A stretch of 64,000 nucleotides of DNA from positions 930,001-994,000 of the forward strand of contig NZ_LUVZ01000001.1 of NCBI RefSeq assembly GCF_001593385.1, written 5' to 3'. A program made the translations under genes and the position numbers. The notes below the pieces were generated by a model. The model saw only the letters and a list, made by a program, of their open reading frames with translations. It had not been told where the DNA came from and made no database searches. This DNA is from Chryseobacterium cucumeris. GTDB lineage: Bacteria > Bacteroidota > Bacteroidia > Flavobacteriales > Weeksellaceae. The number at the start of each line of letters is the position of its first letter. Position 1 is the stretch's first letter. Shown here one piece after another: positions 28,156 to 36,509 of this stretch.

Positions 28156-28176
28156 CATTATTTTAAAATTAACAAA

Positions 28177-28596
28177 ATGAGTAAAAAACGATCCGACTGC
28201 CCGATCAGCTGTTCACTGGAAATGTGGGGTGACAAATGGTCTCTGCTTATTATTAGAGACCTTATGCTGAAAAAGGAATGTACTTATGGTGACTTTCTTA
28301 AGGCAGATGAAAAAATAGCTACCAACATTCTGGCCACAAGACTGCAAAACCTTTTAGACAATGGGATAATTGATAAAAAAGACCATCCGGACAGCAAGTT
28401 GAAAATTCTTTATTTTCTGACTCAGAAAGGGATTGATCTTATCCCCGTGATCGTTGAAATCAACCTTTGGGGTGATCGGTATCTCACGATCCCTGATGAC
28501 CGGAAAAAATTATTGGAAGAGATCAAAAAAGATAAGGAAGCCTTTATAAAAAGAGCAAAAGCCTATCTTTCTCCTGAAACATCGCATTTGGATTAG
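28177..28596 (+). CDS. HxlR family winged-helix transcriptional regulator
   Basis: The 139-residue protein is read from the ATG at 28177. The frame extends 27 codons upstream, but those residues would cover the inverted repeat and have no family similarity. The HxlR domain shows CPISCSLEMWGDKWSLLIIRDL, NILATRLQNLLDNGII and YFLTQKG. Two cysteines, Cys8 and Cys12, lie where redox- or electrophile-sensing HxlR members (YodB, HypR type) carry theirs. It probably represses neighbouring genes as a dimer. Candidates are lpdA, divergent, and the alcohol dehydrogenase 137 bases downstream. Confidence 0.88.
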   Translation: MSKKRSDCPISCSLEMWGDKWSLLIIRDLMLKKECTYGDFLKADEKIATNILATRLQNLLDNGIIDKKDHPDSKLKILYFLTQKGIDLIPVIVEINLWGDRYLTIPDDRKKLLEEIKKDKEAFIKRAKAYLSPETSHLD

Positions 28597-28704
28597 AAAG
28601 CAATAAAAAAACATTAATCAAAGAAGTTCAAAGCAATAGCTTTCATAAAAATGAATAATAGCAATTTTAAAATTTCATTAACTCACTTTTCCTTTTTCAT
28701 TCCG

Positions 28705-28712
28705 TAAATTTG
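28705..28712 (+). promoter_or_regulatory. Candidate -7 promoter element of the alcohol dehydrogenase gene
   Basis: TAAATTTG fits TAnnTTTG, 21 bases before the ATG. No -33 TTG seen. Confidence 0.45.
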
Positions 28713-28733
28713 ACTTAAAATAAATTTAGAACA

Positions 28734-29897
28734 ATGCTTAATTTCGAGTTTAAAAATCCAACAAAAATACTTTTCGGGAAAGGTGAAATCGCTAAAATTT
28801 CCAAAGAAATTCCTCAAGATGCAAGAATATTAATGATTTACGGTGGCGGAAGCATCAAAAATAATGGTGTTTACGATCAGGTAAAAGAGGCTTTAAAAGG
28901 ACATGAATTATATGAGTTTGGCGGAGTTCCTGCCAACCCTGAATATGAAGTTCTGATCAGTGCTTTAAATTTTATCAAAGAGAAAAATATTACTTACCTT
29001 CTCGCTGTAGGTGGCGGATCTGTGATTGACGGCACAAAATTCCTTTCTGCAGCAGCCAATTATGACGGTGAGCCATGGGATATCCTGAGAAAGTCGGTAA
29101 GAACATTTGAAGGAGAAGGAATGCCTTTTGGAAGCATTCTGACACTGCCTGCAACAGGTTCAGAAATGAATTCCGGATATGTGATCTCAAGAAGAGAAAC
29201 CCATGAAAAATTATCTTCGGGAGGACCAGGACTTTTCCCACAGTTTTCTGTCCTGGATCCGGAAGTGATCAGAACTATCCCTAAAAACCAGATCGTGAAC
29301 GGAATCACTGATGCCTACACTCACGTTTTGGAACAATATATGACTGCTCCTTCTTCTGCAGACCTTCAGGAAAGAATTGCAGAAAGCATTCTGATCAGCC
29401 TGCAGGAAACTGCTCCTAAAGTATTGGCTGATGATTTCAACTACGATGCTGCCGGAAACTTTATGTGGTGCTGTACAATGGCTTTAAACGGTCTGATCCA
29501 GAAGGGAGTGATTACAGACTGGGCAGTACATGCAATGGGGCACGAGCTGACGGCTTACTTCGGTATTGATCATGCAAGAACACTGGCAATTATTGCTCCT
29601 TCTCATTACCGTTACAACTTTGAAGATAAAAAAGGAAAACTGGCCCAGTACGCTGAAAGAGTTTGGGGAATCAAAGACGGAAGCGTAGAGGAAAAAGCTG
29701 AACTGGGTATTAAAAAACTGGAAGAATTTTTCCACAGTCTTCACATCAAAACCAAGCTTTCCGAATATACGGAAGACTTTAAAGGAACAGCTGAAAAGGT
29801 TGAAAAAGCCTTTACAGAAAGAAACTGGCTGGGACTTGGAGAATACAAAAAACTGACTCCGCAGGATGCTTATAAGATTGTAGAAATGAGTTATTAA
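28734..29897 (+). CDS. Iron-containing alcohol dehydrogenase, YqhD-like aldehyde reductase
   Basis: The 387-residue protein has the group III alcohol dehydrogenase signature. The NAD(P)-binding GGGSVIDGTKFLSAA is near residue 95. Metal ligands lie in GITDAYTHVLEQY (Asp) and AVHAMGHELTAYFGIDHARTLAI (His residues). The GHELTA..G.DHA segment is typical of the YqhD/BDH branch, which reduces many short-chain aldehydes with NADPH and is linked to removal of toxic aldehydes. Whether it prefers NADPH or NADH is not visible. It follows an HxlR regulator with possible electrophile-sensing cysteines, which fits an aldehyde-response role by inference. Confidence 0.9.
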   Translation: MLNFEFKNPTKILFGKGEIAKISKEIPQDARILMIYGGGSIKNNGVYDQVKEALKGHELYEFGGVPANPEYEVLISALNFIKEKNITYLLAVGGGSVIDGTKFLSAAANYDGEPWDILRKSVRTFEGEGMPFGSILTLPATGSEMNSGYVISRRETHEKLSSGGPGLFPQFSVLDPEVIRTIPKNQIVNGITDAYTHVLEQYMTAPSSADLQERIAESILISLQETAPKVLADDFNYDAAGNFMWCCTMALNGLIQKGVITDWAVHAMGHELTAYFGIDHARTLAIIAPSHYRYNFEDKKGKLAQYAERVWGIKDGSVEEKAELGIKKLEEFFHSLHIKTKLSEYTEDFKGTAEKVEKAFTERNWLGLGEYKKLTPQDAYKIVEMSY

Positions 29898-30109
29898 GGG
29901 ATTGGGGATACAGGGCACGAGGTTCGAGCTATGTTATTTCGAGATTCGGATGACAGTGTTTATATTAATTTTAAAGTTGAATATATAAACCCTGAAACTT
30001 GTATCTCTCATCACAATATTCATAAAATTATTTAATTTACAAACATTCGTTTAAAAAATCATTATTTCATTATAGATATTTCAAATTTATTTATATTTTA
30101 GCATATTCT

Positions 30110-30117
30110 TAAATTTG
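30110..30117 (+). promoter_or_regulatory. Candidate -7 element abutting the 30123 start codon
   Basis: TAAATTTG ends five bases before the ATG, so a transcript starting at the usual distance would be leaderless. The upstream 210 bases are AT-rich without an ORF or -33 TTG. Confidence 0.35.
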
Positions 30118-30122
30118 TGAAA

Positions 30123-30584
30123 ATGAAAAAACAGCTACTTTTATTTGCCTTTTCTGCCCTGGCGCTTACTTCTTGTAAAGATGATAATCTTGAAGCTTAT
30201 GATATGGATATCATGAAAGGAGATTGGAAGGAAGTTAAAAGGGAAGTAATTTCCGGAAAAGATAATAAAACAGTGCTTTATACTGAAACGTTAACCGGAT
30301 GTGCAACCAAAAATACTCTTTTCTTAAGAACAGATTATTATGTGAGCTACACGGCGTATACGGGAGAAGGGGCCAACTGTACTCCAGCTCCCAAAACTGA
30401 AGGAAGATATACCTACGATGCCGATTCAAAAATTATTGGAATTAAACTTGGTGACGAAGGATCTGTCAATTACAGAATTGATATGTTAACAGCCAAAGAT
30501 CTTAAACTTGCCCAGCAGTCAGGGATCTTTGATATGGATGGAGATAAAATTCCGGATATCCCTTACGTTACCTACAAAAGATAA
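30123..30584 (+). CDS. Lipocalin-like lipoprotein
   Basis: The 153-residue protein, from the ATG at 30123 rather than the GTG two codons before, has lipobox LTSC with the lipidated Cys near residue 18. The mature part fits the small Bacteroidota lipocalin-like family. It has an opening MKGDWKEVK strand, TLTGCATKNTLFLRTD, a pair of cysteines (CATK and CTPAPK), and EGRYTYDADSKIIGI. A calcium-like DMDGDKIPD sits near the end. Such proteins bind unknown ligands at the outer membrane. It is a single gene with its own terminator. Confidence 0.75.
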   Translation: MKKQLLLFAFSALALTSCKDDNLEAYDMDIMKGDWKEVKREVISGKDNKTVLYTETLTGCATKNTLFLRTDYYVSYTAYTGEGANCTPAPKTEGRYTYDADSKIIGIKLGDEGSVNYRIDMLTAKDLKLAQQSGIFDMDGDKIPDIPYVTYKR

Positions 30585-30589
30585 AATAT

Positions 30590-30617
30590 AAACTCCCGCT
30601 AATCGGGAGTTTTTTAT
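30590..30617 (+). terminator. Intrinsic terminator of the lipocalin-like gene
   Basis: AAACTCCCG and CGGGAGTTT form a nine-base stem with a five-base loop and a T tail, six bases after the stop codon. Confidence 0.9.
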
Positions 30618-30648
30618 TACTTTTATATCTAATTTAAAACTGAATATA

Positions 30649-31305
30649 ATGAAGAAGATTCTATCAGCATTTCTATTGCTGTACTTTGCTATTGCCTTTT
30701 CTCAGGAAAAAAAACCGATGTTCTGGCAGGACATCCAGGAGTTTAAAAAGCTGGATCAGCAAAATCCGCCTCAAAAGGATGCTATTTTATTTATCGGAAG
30801 TTCCTCATTCACCAAATGGACGGATGTAGCGGATTATTTTCCCGGCAAAACAATCATCAACAGAGGTTTCGGGGGATCCAGACTTACAGACCTTAATGAT
30901 TTTGCAAATGATCTCTTAGCACCTTACCAACCCAAACAGATCATTATTTACTGTGGTGAAAATGATTTTGCCGACAATCACCAGCTAAAAGCAAAAGTGG
31001 TTGTAGACCGATATAAAGCTTTCTACAAAAAGATACGTGAAAGATTTCCTGATATTGAAGTAGATTATATCTCTATCAAATACTCACCAAGCCGCGAAGT
31101 GATCTGGCCACAGATGAAAATTGCCAACAAAAAGATTGCTGCTTTTATGAAAAAAGAACCTAATGCAGAATTTATTGATGTAACTAAGGCTATGGAAGAT
31201 GCTAATGGAAATGTAAGAAAGAATATTTTTGTTGAAGATATGCTTCATTTTAAGCCGGAAGGATATAAAATCTGGGCCAGGATAATCACTCCTTATTTGA
31301 AGTAA
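30649..31305 (+). CDS. Secreted SGNH/GDSL-type hydrolase
   Basis: The 218-residue protein has a signal peptide ending near IAFSQEK. Its SGNH blocks are LFIGSSSFTKW (block I, catalytic Ser52), NRGFGGSRLTDL (block II Gly), IIYCGENDFAD (block III Asn) and DMLHFKPEGYKIW (block V Asp and His). It is a periplasmic or secreted esterase/lipase-like enzyme that probably removes acyl groups from glycans or lipids; the substrate is unknown. It stands alone on the plus strand and converges with the DEAD-box helicase through a shared terminator. Confidence 0.9.
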   Translation: MKKILSAFLLLYFAIAFSQEKKPMFWQDIQEFKKLDQQNPPQKDAILFIGSSSFTKWTDVADYFPGKTIINRGFGGSRLTDLNDFANDLLAPYQPKQIIIYCGENDFADNHQLKAKVVVDRYKAFYKKIRERFPDIEVDYISIKYSPSREVIWPQMKIANKKIAAFMKKEPNAEFIDVTKAMEDANGNVRKNIFVEDMLHFKPEGYKIWARIITPYLK

Positions 31306-31352
31306 ACTCAACCCATAACAAAAAAATAATATCAAATTCGATTAAAAATAAA

Positions 31353-31384
31353 AAAACGATTCCTGAATTGGAATCGTTTTTTTA
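31353..31384. terminator. Bidirectional intrinsic terminator
   Basis: AAAACGATTCC and GGAATCGTTTT form an 11-base stem with a six-base loop, with A- and T-tracts on the two sides. It lies in the convergent gap between the SGNH hydrolase and the helicase. Confidence 0.9.
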
Positions 31385-31386
31385 TT

Positions 31387-32739
31387 TTATTTCTTTCTTT
31401 TCGACTTTGATATTGCTTTCTGCTGCGCTCTGTTGGCTCCAAACTTCTTAGGAGCTTTTCTTTTAGAAGGTCCACCCCAGTTTTCTTTGGTATTTTTAGC
31501 CTTTTTCTCGTGAAATGCTCCGCCTCCTTCGTTCAGTTTTACCTGTACAGGATTTTTCATCACTACCTGATCTTCTTCGGCAGCAATCTTCTTAGGATTG
31601 ATCTTAACACCTTCAGGGAATTCATTAAATTTCAATTCCTTATCCATCAACAGCTCGATATCAAGCAGTAAAGGTTCTTCTTTTTTCGTTACAAAAACCA
31701 AAGCTTTTCCTTCTTTATCTGCTCTACCCGTTCTACCGATTCTGTGGATATACTGCTCGGGAACTTCAGGGGTCTCAAAATTGATGACATGCGTAATGTT
31801 TGAAATATCAAGACCTCTTGCCATGACATCGGTAGTAATCAAGCCTCTGATCTCTTCATTCTCAAACCTTTTCATCGCTTTTAGTCTGTAATTCTGCGAT
31901 TTATTGGAGTGAATCACATCAAACTGTTCAGGGAAAAGTTCATCGATTTTAGTAAAGAGCAGATCAGCATGCCTTTTATTATTGTTAAAAATCAATACTT
32001 TGGACATATCTGTATCATTCTTCAGCAAATGTTCAAGTAAATTGATTTTAGTATTAAAGTTTTCAACTTTGTACCCTGTCTGTTCAATTTTTTCAAGTGG
32101 AGTTCCTGATTTTGCCAATGAAATTTCTACCGGACTTGCAAAATATTCATCCAACATATCATCTACTGCTTCTGTCATAGTAGCTGAGAAAAGAATATTC
32201 TGTCTTTTCTCCTTCATCATTTCAAAAATGTGGGTAAGCTGTGGTCTGAAACCAAGGTTAAGCATCTCATCAAATTCGTCAATGATCAGCTTCTGAACTT
32301 CCTTCAGAGAGATTGCATTGTCTATGGAAAGGTCCATCACTCTTCCCGGTGTTCCTACCAGAATATCACAACCATCATTGAACAATAGTTTTTGAGTATT
32401 GATATTTTTTCCACCGTATACTCCGATTACTCTTGCAGTAATATTTTCCGTCAGTTTTTCAAGGATTTCAGTCACCTGTACTACCAATTCTCTTGTAGGA
32501 ACAAGCACCAAAACAGTTGGATTTCCTGTCTTACTGTATTTCCATGTTTTCAGAACGGGTAAAAGATAAGCCAATGTTTTTCCGGTTCCGGTCTGTGCAA
32601 TTCCCATTACATCCCTTCCCGAAAGAATAGGCTTTAAGCTCTTTTCCTGAATGGGAGTAGGTTCAAATAATTCCAGATCCGCTAAAACATCAAGAATTTT
32701 AACCGGAAGGTCAAAATCCGCAAAAGTGAGTTTTTCCAT
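31387..32739 (-). CDS. DEAD-box family RNA helicase (motif II reads DEFD)
   Basis: The 450-residue ATP-dependent RNA helicase shows the Q motif (FEPTPIQEKSL), motif I AQTGTGKT (residues 48-55), PTRELVVQ, GTPGRV, SAT and the C-terminal HRIGRTGR. Motif II is DEFD at 154-157 instead of DEAD. The C-terminal ~60 residues are a Lys/Arg-rich tail (KRAPKKFG ... ISKSKRKK style), which could bind RNA. It likely remodels rRNA or mRNA. It has a -7-like element only four bases upstream of the ATG. Confidence 0.93.
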   Translation of the reverse strand: MEKLTFADFDLPVKILDVLADLELFEPTPIQEKSLKPILSGRDVMGIAQTGTGKTLAYLLPVLKTWKYSKTGNPTVLVLVPTRELVVQVTEILEKLTENITARVIGVYGGKNINTQKLLFNDGCDILVGTPGRVMDLSIDNAISLKEVQKLIIDEFDEMLNLGFRPQLTHIFEMMKEKRQNILFSATMTEAVDDMLDEYFASPVEISLAKSGTPLEKIEQTGYKVENFNTKINLLEHLLKNDTDMSKVLIFNNNKRHADLLFTKIDELFPEQFDVIHSNKSQNYRLKAMKRFENEEIRGLITTDVMARGLDISNITHVINFETPEVPEQYIHRIGRTGRADKEGKALVFVTKKEEPLLLDIELLMDKELKFNEFPEGVKINPKKIAAEEDQVVMKNPVQVKLNEGGGAFHEKKAKNTKENWGGPSKRKAPKKFGANRAQQKAISKSKRKK

Positions 32740-32743
32740 TTTG

Positions 32744-32751
32744 CAAAGATA
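32744..32751 (-). promoter_or_regulatory. Candidate -7 element of the helicase gene, leaderless geometry
   Basis: TATCTTTG on the minus strand is followed by CAAA and then the ATG. It matches the consensus, but a transcript would start at or next to the start codon. Confidence 0.45.
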
Positions 32752-32889
32752 GGTATTTAATTACAAGTTGAAAATTTGAGTTGGCAGATATTAGACAGCA
32801 GGTTGCAGAGAGTAGCTATCTGATTATAGGGAATTACTACCAAATACACTGATGTTTCTAGCAACAAATAACAACCAGCAACAAATTAA

Positions 32890-33402
32890 TTACTCATTTA
32901 CCTTTACACTATTGACTTTGATTTTAATATCATCATCTTCCCATTTACTGGAGGTAACAATAACATATCCTTTCTTTTTAGGATCTTTTTTGATGGGGAA
33001 TTGATCCTCTTCCCACTGATTACAATGCGTTGAAATAGAAGGCAATAATGGTTTCCAGCCCGTTTTACTTAAAGTATACACATAAAAAGGATGCCAGCAG
33101 CTGGTACACCAATTGGGATAAAATCCGATCTCTTCCTTCCCATCACCATTAAGATCTCCCAAATTATACAGACTTCCCTGGTTTGCAGGTGTAATGGTTA
33201 TAGGTTTTATGTTTTTATCACTGAAATAAATGGTTGTTTCGCACTTTCCTTCACATTCGTCACCACAGTCGCTGACTTTTGTATAGGCGTATTCTTTTGT
33301 TCCGTTTCCGTCAAAATCTCCCTGAAGTTTCTCTTCACGTCCCTGTTGAGCCATACAATATGAGCTGAATAAGGTGATTGTTGTTATAATAAGTGTTTTC
33401 AT
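32890..33402 (-). CDS. Secreted protein with FG-GAP/VCBS-like Asp-Gly repeats
   Basis: The 170-residue protein has a signal peptide (MKTLIITTITLFSSYCMAQ). Two calcium-binding-like loops, GDFDGNGTKEYAY and GDLNGDGKEEIGFY, are of the type found in FG-GAP/VCBS propeller repeats. Six or more cysteines (for example CGDECEGKCE and CTSCW) suggest disulfides in the periplasm. The chain is too short for a whole propeller, and the function is unknown. It is a single gene on the minus strand; the gap on either side holds only AT-rich repeat-like sequence. Confidence 0.65.
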   Translation of the reverse strand: MKTLIITTITLFSSYCMAQQGREEKLQGDFDGNGTKEYAYTKVSDCGDECEGKCETTIYFSDKNIKPITITPANQGSLYNLGDLNGDGKEEIGFYPNWCTSCWHPFYVYTLSKTGWKPLLPSISTHCNQWEEDQFPIKKDPKKKGYVIVTSSKWEDDDIKIKVNSVKVNE

Positions 33403-33526
33403 TGTTGGTTTAGTTACGAGTTTCGGCGTTCGGGTTACGATTTATAAGTTAAAAGTTAAAGATTTTACAATTTTTCATCCTGCATTATAACGTCAACTAT
33501 GCAAGTCAAATCACATAATACGTGTA

Positions 33527-35173
33527 TTATTTTCTGGTTACTCTTAGCAGGAGGATTATAACTAAAAGGATTGAAAAGATAAAGCCTAAAACTGCTACTA
33601 ATGAAAGTTCTCCGATTCTTGGTCCGGACTCGGAAGAAAAGACAATGGCTGTGGCAATGATATTTGCTCCTAAAACCATAGCCAGAATCAGATTGATGAC
33701 ACTGGATTTGATCAGTTGGTTGGTCTTATCTATATTTTTGATTTCACTGGAAACCGTAAATTTATTTTCATCCAGCTTTTGAAGAACGGAACGGAGCTCT
33801 TTCGGAATTTCATCCACATTATCCGTGAAATTCATCATCCGGTCCATCCCTGTTTTCAAAAGATTTTTAGGACTGATTTTCTTGGTAAAAATCTTTTTGG
33901 TGTAAGGGTGAAGACTTTTAACAATATCAAGATCAGGATTAATACTCCTTCCCACTCCTTCTATCAGGCTGATTCCTTTGAACAGAAGATAGAAATAATC
34001 CGGCATATAAAGCCTGTTGTCTTTCAATATATCCTTCATCTTGTTGATAATCACCTGTACATTGATATCCTGTAATGACGAGCTGTGAACAAAATTCAGA
34101 ATATCATCCACATCATTTTCAAACCTTCTTTCGTCCGGAATTTCATAGCTTATGGCCATTTTTTTGAGTGAACGGACTATTTTATGCGAATTTTTAGCGA
34201 CAAAACTGACAATAAGATTTTCAAGAATTTCTTTATCATTAGGCTGAATTTTCCCTACTGCTCCGAAATCGATGAAAACAATTCTGCCGTCTTTTCTTAC
34301 TAAAATATTTCCGGCATGAGGATCGGCATGGAAAAACCCATAGTCTAAAATCTGTGATACAAAGAGTCTCAATCCTGTTTCTGAAACCTTTACAGGATCG
34401 ATATCATTGGCCAAAAGAACAGATTTATCGGTTACTTTGATTCCATCAATAAATTCCATACAAAGAATATTGTTGTTGGAAAATTCTTCGTACACTTTAG
34501 GAACGTATGTTTCTTTATTGTTCTTAAAATTCAGACGGAACTGCTGGATATTATTTTTTTCATTGATCAGAGAGACTTCTTCGAGTAAAGATCTTTCAAA
34601 GGTAGAAATAGCCTGTTTCAGATTGAGTTTTTCTCCTATCTCCGAATAAGTGGATATCAGCTTTTCAATATCTTTAATCAACAGTAAATCATCTTCAATG
34701 ACAGACTGAACATCAGGTTTTCTCAACTTTAAAATTACCGGACTGCCATCCAACAGAACAGCTTTGTACACCTGTGCAATGGAAGCCGTAGCCAAAGGCT
34801 TTTTCTGAATTTCACGGAAATAATCTTTGACGGAAATATTGAATTCACTTTCCAGCGCTTCTTCCACATCCATATCTACCGTATCCACTTTGTCCTGAAG
34901 TTTTTGTAACTCCTGGATCAATTCCGGCGGCAATAAGTCTTCCCTGTTACTAAATGTCTGACCCAATTTTACAAAGGTAGGTCCCAGCTCTTCTAGAGCG
35001 AGTCTTATTCTTTCATAAACGGTTCCTTTTGAAATGATTTCATCTGAATGACCAGAAGCTTCTTCCTGCTTATTTCCATTCATTCTAGCCAGAATATCTT
35101 TGAATCCATATTTACTTAATACGGAAATCAGTCTTGCGGATCTTTTCAGTTTTCTTTGAGGCTTGTCAAACAT
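33527..35173 (-). CDS. ABC1/UbiB family atypical kinase
   Basis: The 548-residue protein has the ABC1/ADCK/UbiB signatures: the KxGQ motif (FVKLGQTFSNREDLLP), the Ala-rich loop ATASIAQVYKA, a Lys in ILKLRKPDVQ, MEFIDGIKVTD, the catalytic HADPHAGNIL and the metal-binding IDFGAVGKI. The last ~60 residues carry two hydrophobic segments that anchor it to the membrane. Family members support isoprenoid quinone (here menaquinone) or lipid metabolism through an ATPase-like activity. The gene name ubiB is avoided because this phylum uses menaquinone. It is divergent from a TPR protein gene. Confidence 0.9.
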   Translation of the reverse strand: MFDKPQRKLKRSARLISVLSKYGFKDILARMNGNKQEEASGHSDEIISKGTVYERIRLALEELGPTFVKLGQTFSNREDLLPPELIQELQKLQDKVDTVDMDVEEALESEFNISVKDYFREIQKKPLATASIAQVYKAVLLDGSPVILKLRKPDVQSVIEDDLLLIKDIEKLISTYSEIGEKLNLKQAISTFERSLLEEVSLINEKNNIQQFRLNFKNNKETYVPKVYEEFSNNNILCMEFIDGIKVTDKSVLLANDIDPVKVSETGLRLFVSQILDYGFFHADPHAGNILVRKDGRIVFIDFGAVGKIQPNDKEILENLIVSFVAKNSHKIVRSLKKMAISYEIPDERRFENDVDDILNFVHSSSLQDINVQVIINKMKDILKDNRLYMPDYFYLLFKGISLIEGVGRSINPDLDIVKSLHPYTKKIFTKKISPKNLLKTGMDRMMNFTDNVDEIPKELRSVLQKLDENKFTVSSEIKNIDKTNQLIKSSVINLILAMVLGANIIATAIVFSSESGPRIGELSLVAVLGFIFSILLVIILLLRVTRK

Positions 35174-35260
35174 AGTGTATCAATAGTAGGTGCAATTTAC
35201 TCCAAAAATTGTTCCTATTTTTTATTAAATTCGAGAACAAAAACAATAATAACTTCACCT

Positions 35261-36073
35261 ATGAAAAAAACTATACTCTTGTTCTTTTTCCTCATTATTT
35301 CCTCCATCCTTTCAGGGCAGTCTAATTACAACCTTGGATATGCGGAATATATTAATGAACATTACAAAGAAGCAATCTCACTTTTTACTAAGGCCATCGA
35401 GAAAAAAGAAAAAACTTTTGACTCTTATCTTTACAGAGGAATGTCTTATTTATATTTGGAGGATATTAAAAATTCGAAAGAAGATTTTGATAAAGTTCTT
35501 AAACTGGACCCCAAAAATCGCAGGATCTATTCTTTTTACGCTACTTATTATTCCTCTCTGGCCGATTTTGGAAAAGCACTGGAGTATTATAATATTGCGA
35601 TAGAGAGAGATCCTTTAGACTATGATTTATATAGTGAAAGAGGGGGCGTTAAAGCAGAACTGGGAATGTATAATGAAGCTTTGGCTGACGCCAATATTTC
35701 AGTAGAAAAACAACCTAAAAATTTCAGCAATTATCTGAACCGCGGATATATAAAAATGCGAATGGATAATTATTCTGAAGCTATTGAAGATTTCAATACA
35801 TCATTGTCCTTAAAAGAGAGCCAGAAAGGATTTGGAAACAGAGGGGCGGCTTTTGCCTTGCTAAAACAATATGATGCTGCGCTTAAAGATTTAGAAAGAT
35901 CCCTGCAATATAATTCTGACGACCCAACGGTTCTTTATATTCGTGGGGAAGTGCTGCTAGCTATGGGGCAACAGGAAAATGCATGTAAAAGCTTTCTTAA
36001 AAGCAGGCAATTTGGAAATACAGGGATTGATGATGTCATTTCCCAGGCAAAATGCACAGAGCTTAAAAATTAA
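35261..36073 (+). CDS. Secreted tetratricopeptide repeat protein
   Basis: The ATG at 35261 gives 270 residues with a signal peptide (MKKTILLFFFLIISSILSGQ). The upstream open frame overlaps the divergent kinase start and lacks coding character. About six TPR units follow (YNLGYAEYINEHYKEAISL, SYLYRGMSYLYLEDIKNS, FYATYYSSLADFGKALEYY, LYSERGGVKAELGMYNEAL and others). TPR solenoids hold protein complexes together; the partner here is unknown. It ends about 125 bases before the small six-cysteine peptide gene. Confidence 0.85.
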   Translation: MKKTILLFFFLIISSILSGQSNYNLGYAEYINEHYKEAISLFTKAIEKKEKTFDSYLYRGMSYLYLEDIKNSKEDFDKVLKLDPKNRRIYSFYATYYSSLADFGKALEYYNIAIERDPLDYDLYSERGGVKAELGMYNEALADANISVEKQPKNFSNYLNRGYIKMRMDNYSEAIEDFNTSLSLKESQKGFGNRGAAFALLKQYDAALKDLERSLQYNSDDPTVLYIRGEVLLAMGQQENACKSFLKSRQFGNTGIDDVISQAKCTELKN

Positions 36074-36198
36074 AAAATTCACACATAATCAATATTTTAA
36101 AGGATAATATACATCAATATTAATAAAAACGGGTGGTATATTATAAAAATTAATATATTTACAACGTACAAATTAAAACAAATCAAAAGTATTAGAAC

Positions 36199-36363
36199 AT
36201 GAAAAATTTACGAAACAACAAACTTTCAAGAGAACAGTTAAAAGGAATTGCAGGAAGCGGAATCATTATCGGAAACTGCTCAAACCAATGCTGCCCTACA
36301 GACGGAAGACCAAAATGTACTGGACTGATCTGCCCTGCTGTAGTATGCCCTCAGTATATGTAA
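36199..36363 (+). CDS. Bacteriocin-like small peptide: leader plus six-cysteine core
   Basis: This 54-residue ORF (ATG 36199, TAA 36361-36363) is shorter than common gene-calling limits. Its first 20 residues look like the double-glycine-type leader common to Chryseobacterium bacteriocin-like peptides: KLSREQLKGIAGS, with LSREQLK and a Gly-Ser at the likely cut site. The core after it has six Cys (27, 31, 32, 40, 45, 50), including CSNQCC and CPAVVCP, consistent with three disulfides or thioether modification. Asn, Gly and Pro fill the rest. A terminator directly follows and no maturation, immunity or export gene is adjacent. Known: leader-bearing small peptides of this kind occur widely in this genus. 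Inferred: it is exported through a peptidase-containing ABC transporter encoded elsewhere. Confidence 0.75.
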   Translation: MKNLRNNKLSREQLKGIAGSGIIIGNCSNQCCPTDGRPKCTGLICPAVVCPQYM

Positions 36364-36390
36364 GACCAGAGTTTATACAGAATTATACGG

Positions 36391-36423
36391 TACCCGAAGA
36401 AATATTCTTCGGGTATTTTTTTT
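36391..36423 (+). terminator. Intrinsic terminator after the small peptide gene
   Basis: TACCCGAAGA and TCTTCGGGTA form a ten-base perfect stem with a five-base loop, then eight T. It marks the small peptide ORF as a complete transcription unit and separates it from the next gene. Confidence 0.9.
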
Positions 36424-36509
36424 ACCCTGAAAAATCCCTATGTACTTCAATTTCTGGCATATTATTTCCATCTGAAAAGAAAAAAATACAACTCTATAAT
36501 TACAACACT

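Noticed and set aside
28096..28176. N-terminal extension of the HxlR protein
   Set aside because: The extension covers the inverted repeat and has no similarity to the family; the HxlR domain starts right after the ATG at 28177.
29898..30109. Possible gene or RNA before the lipocalin-like gene
   Set aside because: Only short AT-rich stretches and no hairpin with T tract; no support for a feature.
35156..35260. Upstream extension of the TPR protein
   Set aside because: It overlaps the divergent kinase start and lacks a signal peptide; the ATG at 35261 has one.
36288..36509. A long open frame that begins inside the small peptide gene and continues into the Spy-like protein
   Set aside because: It crosses a strong terminator and has no signal peptide. 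The ATG at 36510 gives a normal signal peptide.
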